This document shows positions 34,715-47,474 of a stretch of 64,000 bases of DNA, in pieces (the stretch's first letter is position 1; the number at the start of each line of letters is the position of its first letter). Below the pieces are notes generated by a model. The model worked only from the letters and a program-made list of their open reading frames with translations. It was not told where the DNA came from and searched no databases. Origin of the DNA: Absidia repens (taxonomy: Eukaryota > Mucoromycota > Mucoromycetes > Mucorales > Cunninghamellaceae); NCBI GenBank assembly GCA_002105175.1, contig MCGE01000021.1, forward strand, positions 310,001 to 374,000, given 5' to 3'. Position numbers and translations under genes: made by a program.

Positions 34715-35032
34715 ATGCGTACTACACTTGTTGCTCTTGCTACCATGATGTTATCCATGGTGGCTGCCGCCGATCCTGCACCCTATAAAGTACCGTTATA
34801 TCGACGCAGTAACGGTGTTGTTTCTGCTGCTGGTAAAGCACTAGACAGCGGTGTAGTAAGTTCTTTTTACCCACTTTTTAAGTTATTGCTCGGAACTCAT
34901 TTTAAATCATATATCTAGCTTGCCGGTACTGTCCACATTGGAAACCCTCCTCAAGAATTTACTATGGCTTTTGATACATGTAAGTCTTTTTTTTCTTCAT
35001 TTCAAAAATTGGATGTATATTTTATTAACTTA

Positions 35033-35074
<42 letters not shown>

Positions 35075-36218
35075 CCTCTGGTTATTCTTGGGTCCGTGGA
35101 TCTAGAGTAAGTCCATAATCTATTCCAAATATGTTAAAGCAAGCGATTTACAAACTCCTAACTCAACTGCCCCTGATTTTTTTTTTTTTTAGTGTAAATC
35201 TGAAAATTGTCTTGATAGATGTACTTATTATGCTCGTCGCTCTAACACAAGCCAACCTACGGGCAAGAAATTCTCTGTGAAATATGGCGACGATGCATGT
35301 GTGGATACACATGTGTACTTGGATACTGTTGAATTTTCTGGCATTCAAGTACAAGACATGCCATTTGGCGGTGCGTATCGTATGAGTGGGTTTGCCGATG
35401 GCTTGGATGGCTATCTTGGCTTGGGTCCAGCGGTCAATCTCAACACATCCAAACTCTCTGTGGGCAACAACAACAACAGTGGTGGTCTTTCGAAACGGGA
35501 CATGTCATCGTCTGCCTTTGTGCCCAATGCTTATCAACAAGGCGCTGGCGTCGGAAGCTCACAATTTGGGATGTATACAACAGATAATGGTGCTGGCTTC
35601 GACCAGAATGGAGGCACTGGCGGCGGTGCACTTCCTCCTGCTCCTGCCAAACGATCCAACACACAAGAATCACCGGCTGGGTATCTTGTTTTGGGTGGCA
35701 TCGACACAAATGCAATTGATGGCAATATGACATATGTACCCCTTGCTGCTGAATCCAAAGGAAACTGGGATGTGTGTATCAAGCATGCTCAGCTCAATAA
35801 TGCCCTGGCCTTACCACAACTCGACAATGCCATTGCCTCTATCAGCACGTCCAATCCAACCATTGTCATGCCTGCATGCCAAGCCGATGAATTCAAAAGA
35901 AAATACGGGTTCAAGTTTTACCAGAAATCAAAAACCTACAGCGTCAAGTGCTCGGAAATCAAGGACCTCCCACCTCTTGAATTGGTGTTGGAAGACAAGA
36001 CAATTACTTTACCTGCTTCTTATTGGACACGTGAAATCGATGCCGACCGTGATTGCTGTGAAGTCTTGCTCTCTAAAGGCTCAAGTTCTAAAGATTGGGT
36101 CCTTGGCGTGCCTTTCACCAATGCTTTTTATACAACTTTTGACTCTCAAAATAATCAAGTAGGCTTGGCGATCAAAAAAGGCAATAAAAATAATCAGCTC
36201 AAGATCTCAGACGCTTAG
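34715..36218 (+). CDS. secreted aspartic-protease-fold protein with altered active site
   Basis: Four exons (34715-34855, 34919-34979, 35075-35106, 35193-36218) give 419 aa. A signal peptide (residues 1 to about 19, cut after VAAA) is followed by a pepsin-type lobe: GTVHIGNPPQEFTMAFDTSS, then a disulfide loop CKSENCLDRC, then GFADGLDGYLGLGP (the flap-distal LGLG motif). The second lobe has GYLVLGGIDTNAIDG and WVLGVPFTNAFYTTFD, both typical of family A1. The first active site reads FDTSSGYSW where DTGSS is expected: the Asp (66) remains but the Gly is lost. In place of the second DTG is SISTSNPTIVMPA, with no Asp. It is therefore probably a non-peptidase homologue. A Gly/Asn/Ser-rich insertion lies at about residues 170-225. 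Confidence 0.87.
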
Positions 36219-36655
36219 AAACACCCACACCCCTCCTTTGTTACTATTTTATTATTTTATTTATTAGTTTAGTATGTATATCTTGTAGACTTCTCCCCCC
36301 CCTTTTATATATAATTATCTCTTGTACACCCCCTTTCTTCTCATTCATATTTTTCATTGATTCAAAAAAAAAAAGAAAACAAATAAAAAAAAAGTTTTGA
36401 TCTTTTTTGCGTTTTTCGTGTGTTTTGCACTTGGGTGAGTTGCTAGGCATTGACTCAGGGGTCGCGATAGTCTGCACTTTTTTTTGGGCCACTAACAAGT
36501 GGTCACGAGAAAAAAAAGAAACTCCACTCCTTGATCAACTCCGTTTTCTTTTTTTGAATTTTTTTTTTTCTCTATTGTTTTTATTTTTATTTTTTTATTT
36601 TCCTTTTTTCTTTTTTTGTCCACATCACACTTTTCTTTCACTTATCTATTGTTGA
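36219..36655. other. intergenic, T-rich
   Basis: Holds the 3' UTR of the protease-like gene and a long T-rich promoter tract before the next ATG. Nothing else is seen. Confidence 0.4.
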
Positions 36656-38102
36656 ATGCCTTCCCCCTTTTTGGCCGGTGACAGTCCTCATTATGGGAAC
36701 GCGGGGGATTATTACTACGCTGCACCACCACCTCATCCTCCAACAGCAGCAGCAGCAGGATCTGTAGCCGCTGCCTCACCCTTCATGAATGGTCCAGGGA
36801 TGCCGTTACCAATGATGGTAAACCAGTTTGGTGTTACAACGACACCACCACCACCACCACCCTCGACATCAGCCACGTCTCCTGCTGCTGTCTCGACACC
36901 TCCTATGCTTCATCCACCCAATATGCCACCTCAACAGCAAGGGTATTATCCTCAACATCCTCCTCCTCCTCCTCATTTACTTGGCCATCCTCAACAAATA
37001 CCCACAACAGCAGCAACTAATAACTCAACTCCTCCTCCTTCGTTACAACCTGTATCCATGATGTCGCCTTCCATTGTAGCTGCCACCATTGCCACCACCC
37101 CCAACAATAACAACAACAGCTCTACCCCTCCACCTCCACCGCCTCCATCTGCTATGGATCAGGAATACTGTGATTTCTTGTATCATGCCGGCTTCCTTCA
37201 AGGTAAAAAAAAAAAAAAAAAGTGTATAGATGGTGGTGGACGATATGGTCTTTCGCTGATGCTCTTTTTTTTAAATTTTTTTAATTGGTATATGAGTAGG
37301 TCGTCTTGCCGATACACTTGTTGATATTCCCAGCATCCACAAAACGTATCCACTTCATGCGCTTGTACTTGCACGTTCACCCACATTCCATCGCATGTTA
37401 GTATCTGATCAAACGTCGAAACGCACGGTGTCCAATGGTGGTAGAAAACGGTATACGATACGTTTGACGGCCCAACAACATTTGCCCAGTTCTGTCACTG
37501 AGGAAGCAGTCGCCGCCGCCTTGGGTCATTTGTATCGGCCCATGACGCATCAAGACGTCATGTACTTGTTTGCACGTCCACGTACCTTGTTGTCTATTTT
37601 GGATATGGCTGATTTTTTGGAAATGCAACCTTTAACCAGCATGATTTATGAAGCGCTTAGTCATGAATGGAATGTGGAAACCATCTTGTTTTGGCTCCCT
37701 TACTTGGCTCCGCCAGCACCGCCAGCACCTACCAGCACGGCCAACACGACCAGTACGAGCTCTACTAGCGCAAAGGAGGAAGGACGATCGGCATCATTGG
37801 CGTTTGGCATCCATTATTTGACACAAACATTACCTCATCAATTGGATGCCTTTTATAACGACAATTTTATGGATTTGGCTCATGTGTACGCTCATCTTCC
37901 TTTGGGACTTTTGGAACCTTGTATTGAGGCGGAAGGGTTGAATGTACGTGATCCAATGCAACGACTGGCATTTGCAAAACAAGTCATGGCTAATCGTCAA
38001 CAATGGATGGAAATGGATGATGGGCTTTCGGTAGCATTGCGATTCAATAATGGCGAAGTGGCTGTCAAGGTCATTCATCCTCCTCAACCTGCTCAATCCT
38101 AG
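36656..38102 (+). CDS. BTB/POZ-like protein with Pro/Gln/His-rich N-terminus
   Basis: Two exons (36656-37202, 37300-38102) give 449 aa. Residues 1-165 are disordered (Pro, Ala, Gln, Asn, His). From about 170 the protein reads YCDFLYHAGFLQGRLADT, VDIPSIHKTYPLHALVLARS and PTFHRMLVSD, which is the order of a BTB fold: small buried strand, 'H-x-x-x-L-x-x-R-S-x-x-F' and then the outer helix. ALGHLYRP and LLSILDMADFLEM continue the fold. A C-terminal helical half has a BACK-like look. BTB proteins mostly act as dimerising adaptors for cullin-3 ligases or as transcription cofactors; which applies here cannot be said. Confidence 0.75.
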
Positions 38103-38486
38103 GTAGATTTCTTCCCTCTTACCCCTAGTCCCCCCCCTCTCTCTCTCTCATGTTGTATAGTTTCCCTCCCCTACACCTTCACTCTCTCTCATTTCATACA
38201 TATTGCTTCTTTTTTGGATTTATTATTTATTTTTCCTTCCCTTCTCCCACTCCCTTAGTCTTCTCATCATCTTCTCATACACAACCAAAAAGCTAATAAA
38301 CAAAAGATATACACTTTATTTTATTTCGTCTCATCATACTTCATTAAAGATGCCTTTTTTTTTTTTTTTTTAATGATCATACACTTTTGATTTTTTCTTC
38401 GTCTCACAATAGCAAATAATGCGTTTTCATTTTATTTGTGGAGTAAAATAGGACGCAAATCCTCAAATGACTAATAAAGTACGGTG

Positions 38487-38489
<3 letters not shown>

Positions 38490-38522
<33 letters not shown>
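38490..38522. repeat. TA dinucleotide microsatellite
   Basis: About 16 uninterrupted TA units downstream of the BTB gene. Confidence 0.95.
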
Positions 38523-38526
<4 letters not shown>

Positions 38527-38849
38527 ACAGGAAGGGGAGGAGTGATATCAAAGTAACCATCTTGTGATGGATTCATATCAAGGTATTGGGCAGATGATCA
38601 GAGATGGCAGCTTCAACCGACTTGTTCGTATGCTTCCAGAGGATGTGTGTGTGTTTGTTCAAGATGCTCTTTGAGAATACTATGGGCAATGGTGGGACCG
38701 CCACTGAATTCCCACATCACACATTAAGTGTCGGAGGTCTCCCCTTTTTTGATATTTTTTCATTGGGTTCTGAGGATTTGACTTGCAGTAGTTACCATCG
38801 TGTCAATGAAACATTTGGAAAGATTTGGTTCATAGTATTTTGGACTATC

Positions 38850-38880
<31 letters not shown>

Positions 38881-38935
38881 GTTCGAGTATATTCCCAGCT
38901 CATCCATTCGATGGATACTTAACTTATGAGTAAAT

Positions 38936-39041
38936 CCATTATGAAGAGACGTTACTCGCCTTGAAGGCGATCAGTAAATACAATAACACAGTACCAGGGC
39001 CGGAAGATTTGACTATACATGTGTTGGTGCGAGAGATGCCC
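38936..39041 (+). mobile_element. LINE reverse-transcriptase fragment
   Basis: One frame reads EETLLALKAISKYNNTVPGP followed by EDLTIHVLV, which resembles the N-terminal RT motif of LINEs (E-x-x-x-A-I-K-x..K-A-P-G-P-D-G-L). It is directly preceded by a poly-A run (38851-38877), suggesting one retroposon inserted next to or into another. Confidence 0.45.
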
Positions 39042-40539
39042 TTTTCCCGTCAAACGAGTATGACGATCCATATTTGAGTATGTCAGTGAGCCAATTTTTT
39101 TTTTTTAAAAATCTGATAAAAGCAGTTCCTTGCGCTTGTCCAAAGCAGCCAAAATGAACAATGTATAGAGGTGACAGAAGACATGGATGAATTTTTGGTG
39201 ATGTTGACCAGAGGCATGCAACTGATCCGGTAGTGAATATCCTCTGATTTCCGTTTTGCTATAGACTTTCCGCCGTGTTCACTATGTGGCTACAAAAGAG
39301 AAGGCCGGATACTTCCTCACTGAGCGTTTTTTCTCCCCGAGTACATCGAATGCCAGTGTGAATTTTTGTGACAATTTTCTTTCTGGTGAAATAAAAAAAA
39401 ACCCCCCATCCCATGAAGGGAATGTTCAAACTCCGCTTTGCATGATTTTCCCTCCAAACATCATCGTCTTCATCGTCAAACTAAACAACGTATTAGGCAT
39501 CTCAGATGTGTGATAAAGGGCATAAGAATTAGAAGGGCATTTATCTCGATCAGGGATTCACAACATACATGGAGAACCCCCTTTCATTTCGGACTCTTTG
39601 ATTTGACCAACTTTGTTTAGAATTAGTTGCCGTAGTTCAAATTAATTAATTTAATTAAAAAAGAAAGAGATCCATTTTTGTCAAATAGAGCAGTCTTTCC
39701 TCCTATCGCAAATCCTGAGCTGTGCCCACAGACAGTCTTCATCATTATCTTTATCATCAAAAATTTTCTTTTTCTTGCTATCCAGTTTTTCGAAATCATT
39801 CCGGATGTGGGCTTTTGTCATCAGCAGATAATAGTTTTGAAGAGGATGTGCTTTTGCTTTTTGCTTCGTTAGTGTTGTCGTTACTACCGTCATTGTTGTT
39901 CTGGGCATATAAAGAAATACGAAATTCGTAAATATAAGCCCGAATTTTTCGAATGTGGAGTAACTCCGATTTTTTTTTTTTTTTTTTTTTTTTTTTACGT
40001 ATATTGCATCCACAGTTTGGGTATTTGGAATAATTCTGTGGTGGCTCGCAGATTTTGAGTAACGCCTATTCACACCCAAACTGTAGTAAGTTAGGGTTAA
40101 AAAATTCGAAGAGGCTTTATATTTAATGCTGTTCAATAAAACATACCTTGACTTTTTTTTCTATTTGTTGCTTTGACGTTGTCTCGCATACGGTTAGTTT
40201 CAACATTGCACAGTATTTGTACGTGTAGAAAAAAATCAAGGCGGGTTAGGTGTGTGTGCAACAGGACGGGTGGACAAAACCATTTATGAGATGTTTCAGC
40301 ATGGTCCGGGATATGTGTGTGGAGAGAACAATGTTTTGGTACAACAAAAAAAGAGGACGGAGGCTGAAAAATGCGGGGATGAGATAGGAAGGATCGGTGA
40401 GGAAATCCGGCTGCCAAGTTTTTCGTTTTTGATGGTCAATATGATCTCATGCAGTTGCCCGAGCCACACGGTATAAAAGAAAAAAGAACGTGTAACTACC
40501 GGCTCATGTATCACTGGAATCACAACTAGTTTTATTTTC

Positions 40540-40553
40540 GAGAATATTTAAAG
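40540..40553 (+). promoter_or_regulatory. TATA-like element of SDR copy 1
   Basis: AGAATATTTAAAGA lies 73-86 bp before the ATG. The same block with GTTCGT after it occurs at the same distance before SDR copy 2 (49784) and, diverged, copy 3 (52223). Conservation between paralogous promoters supports it. Confidence 0.5.
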
Positions 40554-40625
40554 AGTTCGTATTTCCGTCTCTCTTTTTTTCATTGATTATTAATCCCATT
40601 AAACTATATCATATACATACCAATT

Positions 40626-41866
<1,241 letters not shown>

Positions 41867-41886
41867 AATTTTATTTATTTATAGTA

Positions 41887-42260
41887 GAAATAAATGCTGG
41901 GGCTTCCTGGTTGAGGCTTGTAAAATATCGCGGATTTATTGGATTGGCTGTCGTGAAAAATGGAAATCACCAAGGTGTTGCTCACAATGATGACTAGGGT
42001 TAGGCGTCTCTGTCATTTCGCCATTGGTAGTCTAACGGTGCCTTCGCGATGTGTGTGTTAAAAAAAAAATGGAGCTTGGGCTAGGTTCATACTCCGCTTC
42101 ACACGATTTTCTATTTTTTTCTTCCCTTTTTTTTCAGGTATTATCCTTATTGGAACGCTTGTGGTACTGGTAGTGTTGAATTAATGGTTAGAACTTGAAT
42201 CAGGGACGTTTTTAAAAATGCAACACAAACCTCATGGGGAAACTGGGTTCTCTTTTCCAG
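41887..42260 (+). repeat. dispersed AATAAA-start repeat, copy 4 (partial)
   Basis: It starts AATAAATGCTGGGGCTTCCT 20 bp after the SDR1 stop. It keeps the ATTTATTGGATT..GTC block, a CTCTGTCATTTCGCC block, and the hairpin region ACGTTTTTAAAAATGC at 42206-42221. It resembles copy 6 after SDR2 more than the full-length copies, so it travelled with the gene duplication. Confidence 0.65.
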
Positions 42261-42467
42261 TGAGTTTCGAGCTCTAAATTAGACTTTACACTTCAATCCT
42301 TTTCCTCATTTTGCCTCTTTTCCCTTCTTTGTCTTTCTTCACCCTTTCCTCAACTTATATTACTCAATTAAACCGTTTTGATATAGCGGTACGTATCCTT
42401 CTTTCCATTTCACTTTCCTTTATTTTATTTTCTTTATTCCATTTTCTTTATTTTATTTATATTTTAT

Positions 42468-43455
42468 TATTTGAATAAACGCTCTGGCGCTCCGCTGGAG
42501 CCTTTGGAAATCTTTCGATATACTGGGTGTCACAGTTTTTTATTAAAGTGTGGGTTTCGATGGGATAGGATTAAAGCCTCCGCCATTTCGCACTTTGGTG
42601 GGCAGCCCCTTGGGGCCCAACCGTCGTGCTCAGCGCATCGGCAATGGGTTTTTTATGTGTGCTGAAATAATAGCTTACTTGAAATGCGTCGGAGAGATTA
42701 GAGATTGATTATGTAGTGGTTGCAACTGCCTTTCCACTGGAAGATAAAACGAATTATGCTATATGGTAATTATGGCGATTGCCCCTTCATTTAATTTTTA
42801 TTTGCATTTCGCTGATTTTTTGACATTAAAAAAAAAAAAAAACGCTTGATTCAGACTCCGCATTTTGCTTTCTATTTTTTTTGTGACCCCCATTTTTTTC
42901 CCCTCTTTTCTTTCTTTTTCATTTTTTCCTTCATGATAGTCTGAATGATATAATGGCAAGGCTCATTGGGGTATTGGTGATCTAGGATTAGTGTTAGAAC
43001 TTGAATTAGGGACGTTTTAAAAAACGCAAAACAAACATCATGGGGAAACGCTTTCATTTTGGGTGAAGGATTTGGGAAGGACAGTAGATTAGCACTCATT
43101 AGTTTAGTTATAGTTTGCCATCGTTTATATCTACGACTGAATAAATATGTTCTTTTTATTATATTTAGTATCTATGTTGTACGTTTACATTATGAGCTTC
43201 ATTGAATGTGTATTACATATGCATAGAAAAAAAAAAAAAGTGCGTCTATATATATATATATATAGCCACTGGGTGGCAGGGGGGTTCTGAAGTGTGGGTT
43301 TTGATGGAAGACTCTGTGATTTGGCACTATGGGTGGGCAGCGATTGAGAAAAAAAAGGATGGACGGCTCCTATGGTGGGCAGCGCCTTGGGACACAACGG
43401 TCGTTTGCTCAGGGCTCTGTCTGAAAAAGAGAGTCGGAGGGACAAAGAAGCGGAA
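42468..43455 (+). repeat. dispersed AATAAA-start repeat, copy 5 (full length)
   Basis: Highly similar to copy 3 from GAATAAACGCTCTGGCGCTC through the hairpin at 43012-43027 (ACGTTTTAAAAAACGC) and the second AATAAA (43140). The end block at 43265-43450 repeats the start block in diverged form (CTGGGTGGCAG, GTGTGGGTTTTGATGG, GGTGGGCAGCGCCTTGGGAC, GCTCAGGGC). Confidence 0.8.
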
Positions 43456-43496
43456 ATTAAAGTTAGTTAGCTGAGTTTCCTTACGTCGTTGTATAT

Positions 43497-43640
43497 CAGA
43501 AACCCTTTCATTTTGGACCTAGAATCTGGAAACCTGCCATTAGATTAATCTCCACCTTAAATTAGTATTGAAATTATCGTTAGATGCGCATAGTTTTAGT
43601 TGTTATAGTTTTATGTCTACATATATGAATAAACATCTTT
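43497..43640 (+). repeat. dispersed repeat, partial centre fragment
   Basis: AAACCCTTTCATTTTGGACC, then GGAAACCTGCCATTAGATTA, and a closing ATGAATAAACATC match the right half of the family centre. No start block is present. Confidence 0.55.
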
Positions 43641-44334
43641 TCGCTTCCTACCATTAGTCTGTCCCTCTTCATCTCTCTCATACGGCTTACAAAGCTATCT
43701 ACATTGGATACGTTTTTATAAACGCCCCCCCTTAACCCTTGACTTTAGGCTATTGCTGATTGTCCCAGTTTATGTCCACCATCATCCTTCACCTCGTCTT
43801 TCAATAAAGAATGTTTATTTTGCCTCTTTAATGAATAACAATATTCTACATATTGTGCACGAGATTTCTCTTTTTAAGTCTTGCTGTTCGATCCATCCAC
43901 ACATCCGGCCTCCCTATTTTTTCAGGCTGGTTTAACAACCAGAAATCATTATCCTCTCTCAATATAGCCCTAGCCAATTTGTCGCCCTTCCCGTCAGCAC
44001 CATTGTCGAATTCAAATATACCCTATTTTTTCTTTTTTCTTTTTTTGTTGAAGTAAAACAACGCATTCATTTCAAAATAGGGCACACAGTTATGAATAAC
44101 TATATCACCCGCATATAAATCAAGAGGCTAAGTCAAATAAAAATAAAAAGGACTTGTTTTATTGAATAATAATACTGTAGGGATGCATATATATATATAT
44201 ATATAAAATGATACAAGGCATAAAACTACAGTAAAGAAAGATCAAGTTCTAAAAGGTATATATAAACGTGAAGGTAAACTAAGAAACTAACAGCCTTAAT
44301 ATCCGGTCATGTTTTCGTCTGCAAACCAACGTCG
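43641..44334. other. intergenic, no gene seen
   Basis: AT-rich; includes a TA run at 44189-44206 and the 3' UTR of the F-box gene. Nothing recognised. Confidence 0.4.
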
Positions 44335-44985
44335 TCAATTACTGGTGCTACTGCCGTTGAGGGGAGTTTGTCCACGTGCACGAATGATGTCCAAAGCTTC
44401 ACCATAGAGACAATTGATTTTGGTCTGATCAAAAGTATCCCCTTTGTAGTAAATGAAGGGCTTCATTTCCGGGAAATCTTTGCCCATCATAGCACTATCT
44501 CGCAGATTCACCCGTTCAAGACGAGGACACCCTTGGATCAATCGCCGAATGTCTTGTGATGCAATACCATGATGGCCATAAAACCCAAGATCGGAGATGT
44601 TCGGTAAATACTTGATGATCGCGTCCAAGACAGCTTTGGAAAGAGCACCACCATGAAAACATAACTGATCAAGATGAGGATGCGATTGAAGAAATAAAAG
44701 AAGCACGGTCGTTGTTGTTGTCATCTGTTGGGCTTGATCGCTGTTGTCACCGTCGCCGCCATCGCCACCGCCACCGTCACCGCCACCGTTACCTAAGACG
44801 CCGCGGGTTGTCAGATCCAGATGCGTGATGTTGGGCCATACGGTCGTCGGGTCATACGAGGAAGACCAATGGAATGGGACTGTGCGTGTTCCCCATAAGA
44901 ATAATTTCGTTAATCCTTGCTGCGTCAGTAATGCATCCATTCCCGCTGCTTGAGCCGTCGCTGTCATTGTTCTCGCTCCCTCCTC

Positions 44986-45019
<34 letters not shown>

Positions 45020-45022
45020 GAG

Positions 45023-45060
<38 letters not shown>

Positions 45061-45609
45061 AAAGTTGTTGCAATCAGCCACTTCAATTTCTTCCAAGGGA
45101 CAATTGGCCAAGGCGGAAAACATGTCGCTGTGCAAATTGGGGCATCGTGCCAGAGTGACCGTCTTCAATTGCTTGCAATGCTGTCCCAGGGCCACCATGG
45201 AGACGTGTGTGATTGGACTGTCAAGTAAGAAGAGGGTGGTCAGATGAGGACACGAATGGCCAACATGTTGAAAACTTTTGTCGGTCACGTTTTGGCCTTT
45301 GGAAATGTGCAGTTCCTCTAATCGCGGTAGCTGCCTAATCAACATGAGCAATTCCATATCAGTCCATTCAAAGTTACTGTCGAGGACACGTACATGTCGA
45401 CCCACGCCATGCGGCGATTGCACCAGCCTTTGATAAAACGGTAAAAAGGGACTACCCCAGCCGAGAAATTGGTGTTGCCAAAGAATAGGATTCACCGCAG
45501 CGTAGAATTGTTTGTTCACAAGGACACTTTCGTATCGCGTCTGCCCATCAATATGTTGAGCAATGGTTAATAGGATTTCAAAGGATAGTCGGTCAATGGG
45601 GATGGCATG
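44335..45609 (-). CDS. F-box/leucine-rich-repeat protein, 5' end unresolved
   Basis: One long frame (about 420 codons) opens with an F-box, IPIDRLSFEILLTIAQHI followed by RYESVLVNKQFYAAVNPILW. Leucine-rich repeats of the Amn1/FBXL type follow (LPRLEELHISKGQNVTDKSF, LTTLFLLDSPIT, LKTVTLARCPNL, LPNISDLGFYGHHGI, LERVNLRD). An Asn12-Gln10 run and a Gly/Asp loop interrupt the repeats. Such proteins recruit substrates to SCF ubiquitin ligases. No in-frame ATG lies between the F-box and the upstream stop (about 45681), so a first coding exon must lie further upstream or the gene is damaged. Confidence 0.8.
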
Positions 45610-46408
45610 ATAAGTGAAACAACAAAAAAAAGGAGGGCGAAAAAAAAAATAGACTACACGGATTTTGGGATTACCGCGTTAAGCCCTTTTTGGAACCCAT
45701 CAACAATAATAATGGGGGGGGGAGGGTCGATGAGCAAGAAAATAACTGGTAGGGACAATTTAAGGGGAATTTCGAACGCCGATTCGCATGATTTTCTGTT
45801 TTTGGATTAAAGGGGAACCATCTATAGATTGTTGTACCTTGAATTGGATACCCTAATGACAGTTTCATCTACATTTGCTTTATCAGGAACCAGAAATAAG
45901 ACTGCCATAATAAATGCCTAAAACAAACTCGTAACAGAAGCATTGTTTTTTATTTAATCAAGACAGCTTCCCAAAATGCACCAAAATCAAACCCTTACAC
46001 ATTTAAAACGAGACAAACCCATTTATAAAACCACAGAAATTATTTTCTAACAGTCAGTATCCACTGCTTACATATTACCAACAAAATTAACCAAGGTCGA
46101 GAAAAAAAAAAGGCAATCTACATCAAATACTTGATATATATAGAAAACAGGTCGAGGTTATAAACAAGTCGTTTTTTTTTTTTTTTTTGTTAAAGGGATA
46201 AAGAAAAATATGAATGAGTATGGGGGGGAAGGGAATCAGAAATAGTTAAAACTAGTATATGTAGTAAGAAATCATCAGAATATCAAATGCATTGCGGTAC
46301 ATAAACATAAAAGGGCGGAATCGAGAGAAAGAAAGAAAAATAAACAAAGAGAGAGAGGGAGATACGTAAATAAAAGTTCTAACCACTAATCCAAGATTAT
46401 CAGTACAG
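45610..46408. other. upstream region of the F-box gene
   Basis: Should hold the missing first exon or promoter of the F-box gene, but none is recognised. Otherwise AT-rich with a poly-T at 46171-46188. Confidence 0.35.
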
Positions 46409-46575
46409 TATTTCCACGGTTACCTGTCGCACTCTTGGAAATCGATGTCGCACGCGAAGAAAACAGACGTCGGACGTCCAAAAAAGGATGTCGGGATTTT
46501 TATGATCACCCTGTCGGCTCTTTCAATTTTGACTTGTCGCCAAAGTAGCCTATTTTCCAAAAAAAAAACAAAAAA
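46409..46575 (+). mobile_element. SINE-like retroposon, copy A
   Basis: From TACAGTATTTCCACGGTTAC through GTCGCACGCGAAGAA and GGATGTCGGGATTTTTATGA to CCAAAGTAGCCTATT and a poly-A tail. It matches 48485-48625 in reverse. It contains two ~22-bp stretches absent from copy B, one apparently a local duplication around GTCGCA. The poly-A tail and lack of long ORF suggest a short retroposon. No pol III box was confirmed. Confidence 0.55.
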
Positions 46576-47291
46576 AAAACAGTTTACTGGGTGTAATAAT
46601 AAAAAGAATCAAACCAATTCAAGTAGACTAAAAAGGTAAAAGACAAAATAAACTAAACTCTATAATCATCAAAAGTGGAGGAAGCCCAAAATATCTACAG
46701 AGATATATTTCTTGAGTCATCATATTGCAAGCGACCTTTTTTTTTTTTAAAAAAAAAGAAAAAAGAAAAAAGCTACCTGGAGACTGCAGCTATTTTCCTC
46801 CGGAAATCACACACCTTTTTTGTACCATAATATCAACCATCCAATGGTTTTTGTGGGAGCTTTACTGGGATTCGTATTTAATGCGAAACCTATGTCAATA
46901 AGCCCACTGTTTTTAACACCATTATTCACAAACCTTCTTCTCTCAACAAAACAGTTCTCGCCCAAAATTCTAGCCTATCAACAATCAGCGCTTTTTTCAT
47001 ACTGTTACGAGATTTTTGTTCTTTTATTTTATCAAGATAATAAGCATATATACACACTATTCTGACAATGAGTGGTAACTAAAACTAAAGAGGATATAAG
47101 AGTAAGATCTAAACACAAAAAGAAGGGCAAGTAACGAACTGAGTTCCACATTTGAGAAAATCCCCTTGTTGTCGGAGTTCCATAAAAATCACAATCGCTG
47201 GTGTACGAAAGCCTGATGTTTGCTGGGGGAGACAGTTGACATTGGTGACAGTAGGCGCGGCCAAATTGTCAGAGTATCCTAAAGTTCAACG

Positions 47292-47325
<34 letters not shown>

Positions 47326-47474
47326 GATAATATATCAAGACATAGTTTATTGGAATAAAAGAAGGGGGGATGAATAAAACTATACTACAGTACGATGATA
47401 ATGGGGAAAGGTAAGACGGTAAACAAGGTTCATTCATTCTTGACCAAATCGAATCGCACATCTCCGTTTCCTTT
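46576..47474. other. intergenic with TA microsatellite
   Basis: No gene recognised. A/T homopolymers near 46738-46770 and a TA run of about 14 units at 47295-47322. Confidence 0.4.

Larger units (their letters stand above)
38103..40539. other. 2.4-kb region of decayed repeats before the first SDR gene
   Basis: No intact gene. It contains a TA run (38490-38522), a poly-A-tailed segment ending at 38877, a LINE reverse-transcriptase scrap (38936-39041), a faint copy of the AATAAA-start repeat around 39530-39610, a poly-T at 39970-39996, and from about 40250 the upstream region shared with SDR copy 2. Confidence 0.45.

Noticed and set aside
38604..38933. 109-codon plus-strand ORF before the LINE scrap
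   Set aside because: Crosses the poly-A run, has no recognisable motif, and sits in decayed repeat DNA.
45671..45868. Minus-strand ORF as first exon of the F-box gene
   Set aside because: No donor joins it in frame to the F-box and its composition is not F-box-like.
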